From assembly GCF_015674855.1 (NCBI RefSeq), contig NZ_JADMLG010000004.1, positions 1 through 64,000 on the forward strand: 64,000 nt of DNA, in the 5' to 3' direction. The position numbers were made by a program, and so were the translations under genes. Below the pieces are notes generated by a model, which saw only the letters and a list, made by a program, of their open reading frames with translations, did no database searches and was not told the DNA's origin. This document shows positions 58,043 to 64,000 of the stretch, in pieces. Position 1 is the first letter of the stretch, and every line of letters begins with the position of its first letter. Source of the stretch: Nocardia bovistercoris (GTDB lineage: Bacteria; Actinomycetota; Actinomycetes; Mycobacteriales; Mycobacteriaceae).

Positions 58043-58453
58043 ATGGGGACGGATACGGGAGAACTCCTCGTGGTGGACGCGGCGAATGTCGTCGGCTCGC
58101 GCCCGGACGGCTGGTGGCGCGACCGCGCGGGCGCGGCACGGCGACTGCTCGACGGCTTGCACCGCGCACACCTGCCCGCCGAGGTGATCGTCGTGCTCGA
58201 AGGCGCGGCCAATGCCGCGGCCGATGGCGCGCCGGATCGCGCGGGTCTGCGGGTGGTGACCGCACGCGGTTCCGGCGACGACGCCATCGTCGAGGTGGTC
58301 GATGCCGCGATGCGTCGTGGCGCGGCGCCGATTACGGTGGTGACCGCTGATCGTGAACTGCGGACGCGGGTCGAGGCGCTCGGCGCCGAGACGGTCGGCC
58401 CGCGTTGGCTGCTCGACCGCCTCGCGCCGGGCGACTCCAGCGCGTCGACCTGA
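58043..58453 (+). CDS. NYN/PIN-like domain protein
   Basis: 136 aa. LLVVDAANVVGSRPDGWW (first Asp and Asn of the PIN-like site), VIVVLEGAAN, then RGSGDDAIVEVVDAA (Asp-Asp) and ITVVTADRELRTRVEALGAE, the DADR-like last acidic site. Probably an RNA-cleaving or RNA-binding protein. The ATG comes six bases after CACACT. Often annotated as NTP pyrophosphohydrolase, without support in the sequence. Confidence 0.78.
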   Translation: MGTDTGELLVVDAANVVGSRPDGWWRDRAGAARRLLDGLHRAHLPAEVIVVLEGAANAAADGAPDRAGLRVVTARGSGDDAIVEVVDAAMRRGAAPITVVTADRELRTRVEALGAETVGPRWLLDRLAPGDSSAST

Positions 58454-58684
58454 CCCGGACATGCGGCACGAGTCGGCTGCTGGAGCGCCGCTACCTACCG
58501 AGGCCACTCGCGTGTCTCGTTCCGGCTCGAGCCGTTGCCCGTGTTTCCGCCGGAGAACTCCGACTCGTCACGGTGGTTCGAGCGCTTCGCGCCTGTCCGC
58601 GTTACCGCCTCGAACGCCCCGGCCCGTTCGCCTTGTCGCTCGTGCGCGCCGCGGTGATCCGAACCTCGCTGCCCGCGAGGGTGA

Positions 58685-59356
58685 TCAGTCCTCGCGCACG
58701 GGCTCCTCGCGTTCCTGCGCGGTCGGCGGCACTCCGGTGTCCAAGAAACGGATGAGCCGATCGATGTGGTCGGTGTGTTCGACGCAGCGTCGCAGGTGGT
58801 CGCCGAGCATCGCGAGATCGATCGCGGTGTCGGTGGAGTGGGCGGGGTCGGCGGCGGTGAGTTCGGCGCGTAACCGACGTTGTAGCGCCGCCATGGGTTT
58901 CGCGGCGGGTTCGAGGTCGACGATGTCGGATCCGGTGGCGACGGCACTGCCCGCGAGGGTGGTGCGGTGGGCCGCCAGCCTGCCCATCTCCGCGAGTACG
59001 TCCACGATGGGTTGCGGTCCGACGTGTCGGGGATGGTTGCGGTAGATCTGGTCGGCCACTCGGCTCGACAGTGTTCCGATGCGGGAGAGTTCGCTCGCGA
59101 TCTGAATCGCGGTCACCACGTGACGAAGATCACGGGCGACCGGCGCCTGCAGGGCTAGCAGTACCACCCCGCGCGCCTCGCACGCGCCGAACATCTTCTG
59201 TAGTTGTTCATCGAGCGCGAATACCTCGTAGGTTGCCCTGAGATCGGCGTCGACGAGGGCATCGACCACGCGTTCTCCGGCGTCGTGGGCGATTCGGCAC
59301 ATCAGCGTCAGGTCGTTCGTCAACGCGATGAGCTCGTGAGTGAACTGGGTTCGCAC
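58685..59356 (-). CDS. phoU: phosphate signalling protein PhoU
   Basis: 223 aa. Two three-helix repeats: RTQFTHELIALTNDLTLMCR with ALVDADLRATYEVFALDEQL, and DVLAEMGRLAAHRTTLAGSA, with PVARDLRHVVTAIQIASELSRIG between them (metal-binding E/D-x-x-x-D site). PhoU dampens phosphate uptake with Pst and PhoR; neither is in the window. GTG start; GGAGA lies ten bases upstream. Divergent from a transglutaminase-like gene. Confidence 0.9.
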   Translation of the reverse strand: MRTQFTHELIALTNDLTLMCRIAHDAGERVVDALVDADLRATYEVFALDEQLQKMFGACEARGVVLLALQAPVARDLRHVVTAIQIASELSRIGTLSSRVADQIYRNHPRHVGPQPIVDVLAEMGRLAAHRTTLAGSAVATGSDIVDLEPAAKPMAALQRRLRAELTAADPAHSTDTAIDLAMLGDHLRRCVEHTDHIDRLIRFLDTGVPPTAQEREEPVRED

Positions 59357-59454
59357 CCGCAAATTCTCTCCTATGGAGTCTCGGACGAGAACAGTAATCT
59401 CGGCCCGACTGCGACGGCAGGACGGTTGGGCGGTATTCGGGCAGGATCTACGGT

Positions 59455-60258
59455 GTGAAGCGTGATGTCTCGGCTCACCTCGAGGTGGCGATCTCCGCAC
59501 CGACCACCCTCGAGTTCCAGATAGCCGTCGCCCGGCGGCCCGGAATCGAGCTGGACGAGTCGCTGGTCTTCGAAGTGGACGGCCGGCGGATTCAGCCCTG
59601 GGAGATCGCCGGTCCGCACGGCACCAGAATCCATCGGTTCGACGTGAGCCCCGGCGCCCTTCGCGTCGATTACCGCGCGACGGTGTTCGGTGTCGCCGAG
59701 CCGGATATCGCCTCCGACTACGACCTCGCGCTGTATCGGCGCCCGAGCCGCTACGCCGAGTCGGACCGGTTCCACGCCTTCGCCGCCGCCGAATTCGGCG
59801 CCGCGATATCGGACGGCGAACGCGCGGCGCTGGTGTCGGCGTGGGTGGCGCGGCGGCTGCGCTATGCCGCGGGTGTCAGCGACCATACCGACGGAGCCGT
59901 GGACACCATGCTGACCGGTGCGGGCGTGTGCCGGGACTTCACCCACCTCACCGTCGCGATGCTGCGCGCGATGAAGGTGCCCGCGCGGGTGGTCGCTGTG
60001 TATGCGCCCGGCTGCTACCCGATGGACTTCCACGCCGTCGTCGAGGTCTGGGTGGACGGCGGCTGGCGGGTGTTCGACCCGACCGGCCTCGCACCGCGCT
60101 CGAGCCTGGTCCGCATCGCGACCGGTCGCGACGCCTCCGACACCGCCTTCCTCGACAACCACGGCGGCGAGATCTACGTGCACACCCTGTGGGTCAACGC
60201 CTTCGTCGACGGTCCGCTCCCGCTGGACGACGGATCGGCGTCGATCACCATGGGCTGA
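59455..60258 (+). CDS. transglutaminase-like cysteine protease
   Basis: 267 aa. N-terminal beta domain (TTLEFQIAVARRPG...), then the catalytic triad: GAGVCRDFTHLTVAMLRAM (Cys), MDFHAVVEVWV (His) and WRVFDPTGLAP (Asp). No signal peptide, so cytosolic; bacterial members are often proteases or amidases. GTG start with TACGGT directly in front, too close for a standard leaderless start. Confidence 0.87.
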   Translation: MKRDVSAHLEVAISAPTTLEFQIAVARRPGIELDESLVFEVDGRRIQPWEIAGPHGTRIHRFDVSPGALRVDYRATVFGVAEPDIASDYDLALYRRPSRYAESDRFHAFAAAEFGAAISDGERAALVSAWVARRLRYAAGVSDHTDGAVDTMLTGAGVCRDFTHLTVAMLRAMKVPARVVAVYAPGCYPMDFHAVVEVWVDGGWRVFDPTGLAPRSSLVRIATGRDASDTAFLDNHGGEIYVHTLWVNAFVDGPLPLDDGSASITMG

Positions 60259-60321
60259 ACGCTCATGATCGGCGTGCGCGCAACGGTGCCGAAGCGCGCA
60301 CCCCGGTGTTACGGTCGGGCC

Positions 60322-60717
60322 GTGGCCTCCAAGAACGATGTCCAGCACCGTTTGATCACCGCGTTCCAACGTCGGATCGGCAATCCGCTGCTGCGCCGTC
60401 TGCCCGGTCAGCAGTTGCTGGAGACGATCGGGCGGGTGAGCGGACAGCCGCGCGTCACCCCGATCGGCGGGCGGCGCGACGGCCCGCACTTCTGGCTGGT
60501 CTCCGAATTCGGCGAGCGCTCACAGTACGTGCGAAACATCAAGGCGAATAATCGGGTTCGGTTGCGTCTACACGGCCACTGGCATACCGGCACCGCGCAT
60601 CCGCTGCCCGACGACGACCCGAAGGCGCGACTGGCGACCCTGCCGAGAGGCAACAGTTCGGTGGTCGCGGCGGTCGGCACCGACCTGCTCACCATCCGAA
60701 TAGATCTCGACGACTGA
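60322..60717 (+). CDS. F420-dependent nitroreductase-family (DDN) protein
   Basis: 131 aa. LLETIGRVSGQPRVTPIGGR, DGPHFWLVSEFGERSQYVRN and IKANNRVRLRLHGHWHTGTA are the DDN/deazaflavin-dependent oxidoreductase blocks, a split-barrel flavin fold. Substrate unknown. GTG start six bases after TACGGT (60310-60315): leaderless. The gene follows the transglutaminase gene but has its own promoter. Confidence 0.87.
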   Translation: MASKNDVQHRLITAFQRRIGNPLLRRLPGQQLLETIGRVSGQPRVTPIGGRRDGPHFWLVSEFGERSQYVRNIKANNRVRLRLHGHWHTGTAHPLPDDDPKARLATLPRGNSSVVAAVGTDLLTIRIDLDD

Positions 60718-60722
60718 CGGTT

Positions 60723-61106
60723 TCAGTTCCGCGGCTGCTTGTCGACCACGGTGAGCAGCTTCCACTTGACCGGCGCGGCGTCGGCGGGCGGATTCCGCAC
60801 CGGAATCTGTTGCACCTTCAGGTGATAACGGTAGCCGGGCTGGAAGTCGAAGCCTTCGATGGTGTCGTAGAACAGTTCCCACGCGCCGTTGGGCGAACGA
60901 CGGATCTGCAGACACTGTTTCGTGGCGACGCCGGTGCAGGTCATGGTGTCCGGCGCGACCTCGACGGGGAAGGTCATCGCCGCGTTCTCCGGTGCGGGCG
61001 CGACCGATGGCTCGCCGTCACCGCCGTCGCCGCATCCGGTGAGGGCGAGCAGGGCTGTCCCCGCGAGAACGGCCGAAGGGAGTCGCGGATGCACGCGCGC
61101 GATCAT
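60723..61106 (-). CDS. DUF4377 lipoprotein
   Basis: 127 aa. Lipobox LTGC (LLALTGCGDGGDG), then one disulphide-capable pair (TCTGVATKQCLQ) and WELFYDTIEGFDFQPGYRYH, the DUF4377 block. Role unknown; surface-anchored. Convergent with the deazaflavin oxidoreductase, ending five bases away. Confidence 0.8.
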   Translation of the reverse strand: MIARVHPRLPSAVLAGTALLALTGCGDGGDGEPSVAPAPENAAMTFPVEVAPDTMTCTGVATKQCLQIRRSPNGAWELFYDTIEGFDFQPGYRYHLKVQQIPVRNPPADAAPVKWKLLTVVDKQPRN

Positions 61107-61159
61107 ACCCAAGGCCGAGAATCGATCTTGATGTCCGATTTTTGCGGGACCATGGAGGC

Positions 61160-62263
61160 ATGATCCGTGCGCTCCTGTCTCGCTGGACCGTCGCCCTGCC
61201 CCTACTCGCGGTCGTCGTACTCGCCTGCACCTGGGGTCGGACACTGCCGTGGCTCGGTGTGGTGATCGCGGCATCCGCGCTGGTCGGGGCGGTGCTCGCG
61301 GCCGTGCACCACGCGGAGGTGGTCGCGCACCGGGTGGGCGAGCCGTTCGGGTCGCTGGTGCTCGCGGTCGCGGTGACCGTGATCGAGGTCGCCCTGATCG
61401 TGACCTTGATGATCTCCGGCGGCGAGAAGAGCGCGACGCTGGCCCGCGACACCGTCTTCGCCGCGGTCATGATCACCTGCAACGGCATCTTCGGGCTTTC
61501 GCTGCTGGTCGGCGCGTTACGCAGGCGGATAGCGGTGTTCAACGCCGAAGGCACCGGCGCGGCGCTGGCGACGGTGGCGACGCTGGCCACCTTGAGCCTG
61601 GTGCTGCCGACCTTCACCTCGAGTAAGCCCGGCCCCGAATTCTCGCCCGCGCAACTGGCTTTCGCCGCGGTGGCGTCCCTGGCGCTGTACGGGCTGTTCG
61701 TGATGGTGCAGACCGTGCGCCACCGCGACGACTTCATGCCGGTGGAGGTCGTCAGGGTGGCCGAAGACGCGGCCGCGGCGAAGGAGCATGGCGGTGACCG
61801 GCCGACGCCGCGCGCGGCGCTGCTCGCGCTGGCGATGCTGTCGATCGCGCTGGTGTGTGTGGTCGGGCTGGCGAAGGTGGTCTCACCGGCCATCGAGTCG
61901 GGGGTGGCGTCGGCGGGACTGCCGCACGCGGCGGTCGGCGTGGTGATCGCCCTGCTCGTGCTCGCGCCCGAAACCCTCGCCGCGGTGCGGGCCGCGCGCC
62001 GCGATCAGGTCCAGATCAGCCTGAATCTGGCGCTGGGTTCGGCGATGGCGAGTATCGGTCTCACGATTCCGGCCATCGCGGTGGCCGGGATCTGGTTGGA
62101 CGGTCCGCTGGTGCTCGGTCTCGGTGCGACGCAGATGGTGCTGCTGGCGATCACGGTCGTGGTCGGCGCGCTCACCGTCGTGCCGGGTCGCGCGACCCTG
62201 CTGCAAGGCGGGGTGCATCTGGCGCTGTTCTCGGCCTTCGTCTTCTTGGCCGCGAGTCCCTAG
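61160..62263 (+). CDS. chaA: ChaA-type calcium/proton (Na+/H+) antiporter
   Basis: 367 aa, eleven predicted membrane segments in two inverted halves. The CaCA signature GEPFGSLVLAVAVTVIEVAL is about residue 60 and its mirror LLVLAPETLAAVRAARRDQ with QISLNLALGSAMASIGLTIP in the second half. The ATG has GGAGG directly adjacent; the GTG six codons upstream is possible. Confidence 0.9.
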   Translation: MIRALLSRWTVALPLLAVVVLACTWGRTLPWLGVVIAASALVGAVLAAVHHAEVVAHRVGEPFGSLVLAVAVTVIEVALIVTLMISGGEKSATLARDTVFAAVMITCNGIFGLSLLVGALRRRIAVFNAEGTGAALATVATLATLSLVLPTFTSSKPGPEFSPAQLAFAAVASLALYGLFVMVQTVRHRDDFMPVEVVRVAEDAAAAKEHGGDRPTPRAALLALAMLSIALVCVVGLAKVVSPAIESGVASAGLPHAAVGVVIALLVLAPETLAAVRAARRDQVQISLNLALGSAMASIGLTIPAIAVAGIWLDGPLVLGLGATQMVLLAITVVVGALTVVPGRATLLQGGVHLALFSAFVFLAASP

Positions 62264-62298
62264 CCTCCGAGTCTCTAGCCTCCGAGTCCACAGCCTGC
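62254..62298. repeat. 15-bp tandem repeat, 3 copies, at the chaA stop
   Basis: GAGTCCCTAGCCTCC, GAGTCTCTAGCCTCC, GAGTCCACAGCCTGC. The first holds the chaA stop codon. The remaining gap to 62490 shows no gene. Confidence 0.8.
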
Positions 62299-62490
62299 GG
62301 TCTCCGAACTCCTGGCCTTGGATCTGTCGAGATTCCATCCCTTGACCTGCTGGAATGCCGCACCGTCCGGTCGGGTCGCGGTACGGATCGTTGGCGAATG
62401 GTGACCTTGTGAGGTGTCCGATTCGGGTAGCCTCCGAAAAGATCGACTCTCGTGACAGCGTCCCTGCCGGCGTGAAGAAGGCGGTGTGCG

Positions 62491-62898
62491 ATGGCGGATC
62501 CCAACGGCGAGCCGGACAACGGCGAATCGGCGAACGGCGAATCGGCGAACGGCGAATCGGACAACGGCACCCGGATTCTCGCCGTGGTGGCCGCGATCGC
62601 CGCGGTGGCGGCGTTCGCGGTCGCGATAGGTCTGGTGCTGAGCACCGACGACGACACCGCCGACGCACCCGCGCCGACGACGACGAACACCCCCGCACTC
62701 GCTCCGACGGTGACCGTGTCGCGAAACCCCGTGTTCTCGGCGCCCAACACCTCTCCGATGCCGACCCAACCGGCGCATCGGGTCGGTGACGGCTGCGATA
62801 TCGGCAACGTGACCGGCCGATGGGATGTGGTGACGGGCCGCGGCTGGGTGTGCGTCCCGGTCGTCCCGAGCACCGCGCCTCCCCTGGGAGAACGCTGA
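62491..62898 (+). CDS. single-span membrane protein with one two-Cys domain
   Basis: 135 aa. Head with three NGES(A/D) repeats (15-bp DNA repeats at 62518-62562), one membrane helix (LAVVAAIAAVAAFAVAIGLVL), Thr/Pro linker, then HRVGDGCDIGNVTGRWDVVT ending GWVCVP. That last module is shared with the next gene. The Cys pair probably forms a disulphide outside the cell. Function unknown. Confidence 0.72.
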   Translation: MADPNGEPDNGESANGESANGESDNGTRILAVVAAIAAVAAFAVAIGLVLSTDDDTADAPAPTTTNTPALAPTVTVSRNPVFSAPNTSPMPTQPAHRVGDGCDIGNVTGRWDVVTGRGWVCVPVVPSTAPPLGER

Positions 62899-62972
62899 CT
62901 TCCGAAGGGCGCTGTTTCCGAAGGGAGGCGCCGACTTCCGAGAGTTCCTGACCGACCATCGAAGGCGGTGCC

Positions 62973-63623
62973 ATGGAAACCGGTAGGACGACGATCGATG
63001 ACGACAACGCGCTCGGCAGCCGAGTCCTTGCCGTCGCGATGGGCGCGTGCACGCTGCTCGGACTGGTGGTGGCGATCGGTTTGACGCTGCGCACGAATCT
63101 GGACGCACCACCCCCGCGCCCGGTGGCGGCGACCCCCAGCGCGGGCGCTCCCGCACCGATCTATCAGGTCGGCGGCGACTGTTCGGCGGGCGGCATCTCG
63201 GCCCAGTGGGATCTGCGCGACGGACAACTGAATTGCGTCGCCCGCGACCGCATCCCGACCGCGCACCGCGTCGGCGACGACTGCTCCCACGACGGCATCG
63301 CCGCGAACTGGCAGTTCCCCGAAGGCCGCTGGACCTGCATACCCGCCGCAACTGTGCAGGCGCCACCGCCCCCCGAGCCGGGTCCGCTACCCGAACCGGA
63401 ACCCGCGCCACAGCCCGCACCCGCCCCGCAGCCCGAGCCCTCGTACGTGCCCCCGGTCCAGCAGGAAACGTGGGTGGCGCCGCCCGCCGAGGCATACGAG
63501 CCCACCTACGAGCCGCCTGCCCCAGCCCCGGCACCCGCCCCGGTCCCCGCACCCGCCCCGCCACCGGTGCCGTGGCTCCCGCAACTGCCGCCGCTGCCCT
63601 GGATGCCCCAACCCCCGCGGTGA
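62973..63623 (+). CDS. single-span membrane protein with two two-Cys domains and Pro-rich tail
   Basis: 216 aa. Membrane helix VLAVAMGACTLLGLVVAIGL, then two repeats: YQVGGDCSAGGISAQWDLRD ... NCV and HRVGDDCSHDGIAANWQFPE ... TCIP. From about residue 130 the chain is Pro-rich (PEPEPAPQPAPAPQPEP), and ends PWLPQLPPLPWMPQPP. It is a paralogue of the gene just upstream. Likely surface protein; partner unknown. Confidence 0.75.
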   Translation: METGRTTIDDDNALGSRVLAVAMGACTLLGLVVAIGLTLRTNLDAPPPRPVAATPSAGAPAPIYQVGGDCSAGGISAQWDLRDGQLNCVARDRIPTAHRVGDDCSHDGIAANWQFPEGRWTCIPAATVQAPPPPEPGPLPEPEPAPQPAPAPQPEPSYVPPVQQETWVAPPAEAYEPTYEPPAPAPAPAPVPAPAPPPVPWLPQLPPLPWMPQPPR

Positions 63624-63891
63624 GCCTGCCGTGCTGCGCCGCAGGTCGCGGATCGCCGAGTCGTGACGACGAGGCGCGGTGGACGAGCGTCTTCGTGCCG
63701 CGCGCCAGGCGGCGACGGCATCCGAGCCTGGAGTGCCGTGGTTGTTCTCGCCGCGTTCGTGAAAGGCGTCGATCCGTCCGCACGCTCCGGCATGACGCAG
63801 CCGATGTGCGAACGGTCGCCAACGCCGTGATCCAGCGGGGTTCGGGAAGGAGCACCGGAAAATCGGTGGACGCGGCTGCGATGCTCGAAAG

Positions 63892-64000
63892 GTGATCGAT
63901 GTTCCGGAGTTCTTCGCCGAGCGGTTGGCACGCGGTGCGGGGGAGCAGGCGCGCGCGTGGGTCGCGGGCCTGCCCGACCCGGTCGCCGAGTACACGAGTC
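63892..64000 (+). CDS. aminoglycoside phosphotransferase-like protein (5' part)
   Basis: Open to the window end. IDVPEFFAERLARGAGEQAR then AWVAGLPDPVAEY resembles the N-terminus of streptomycin 6-kinase/hydroxyurea phosphotransferase-type proteins (E-F-x-x-R...RAWxAxLP). Only 36 residues are visible, with no kinase motif, so the call is tentative. Confidence 0.5.
   Translation, partial: MIDVPEFFAERLARGAGEQARAWVAGLPDPVAEYTS

Noticed and set aside
58405..58755. Plus-strand frame between the NYN gene and phoU
   Set aside because: Arg/Ala/Pro-only composition, overlaps phoU antisense, no motif.

Overview
The window is a high-GC actinobacterial chromosome segment, most likely from Nocardia or a close relative in the Nocardiaceae. 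Evidence: (i) from the rRNA operon end to about 31 kb, the gene order follows the Mycobacterium tuberculosis Rv1321-Rv1343c block (nucS, mce, fadA4, CnoX-like thioredoxin, glgB, glgE, glgP, dinG, pncB, clpS, DUF2017, P1 peptidase, mec, cysO, cysM, rhomboid, Rv1339-type hydrolase, rphA, rdgB, DUF3817, lprD-like); (ii) an EspG/DUF3558 type VII secretion cassette of nocardial style is present; (iii) many genes have leaderless TANNNT promoters 6-7 bases before ATG or GTG, as is common in this order. Gene recognition rests on reading the translations; no database search was run.

Layout. 1-370: end of an rRNA operon (23S 3' end, 5S, strong terminator). 478-6741: NucS repair endonuclease, an EEP-fold hydrolase, a DivIVA-type coiled-coil protein, methylmalonyl-CoA epimerase, an acetyl-CoA acetyltransferase, DUF3817 and a cysteine-less CnoX-like thioredoxin/TPR protein. 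6781-13881: alpha-glucan genes glgB/glgE (overlapping by 4 bases) opposite glgP. 13882-18534: an insertion relative to the M. tuberculosis order, with a purine-permease relic, a DUF3558 lipoprotein, two secretion-type alpha-helical proteins, EspG and a methyltransferase. 18535-23141: dinG, pncA, two small membrane proteins and pncB, with a 61-bp tandem repeat that duplicates the pncA 3' end. 23263-31014: ClpS/DUF2017, P1 peptidase, the CysO-CysM-Mec cysteine pathway, rhomboid, MBL-fold hydrolase, RNase PH, RdgB, DUF3817 and an LprD-like protein.

31066-35321: divergent SDR/TetR, an S1-domain protein behind a leaderless 18-residue micro-ORF, and PadR with a near-perfect 32-bp palindromic operator beside an FAD monooxygenase. 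35539-52431 is the outstanding accessory region: a small intact gene coding only for the N-terminal part of an adenylation domain, then a 13.5-kb three-module NRPS gene (C-A-T-E / C-A-T / C-A-T-E-TE), translationally coupled by 4-base overlaps to a DrrA-type ATPase and two ABC-2 permeases. Terminators with nearly the same stem sequence lie before and after this operon. It probably makes and exports a short (three-residue) peptide with two D residues, possibly N-acylated.

52546-64000: mixed small genes: Ala/Pro-rich protein, secreted HNH nuclease, YaeQ, COG4315 lipoprotein, a coupled micro-operon ending in DUF4254, NYN/PIN-like protein, PhoU, transglutaminase, deazaflavin-dependent oxidoreductase, DUF4377 lipoprotein, ChaA antiporter, two membrane-anchored proteins sharing a two-cysteine repeat, and the start of an aminoglycoside-kinase-like gene cut by the window end.
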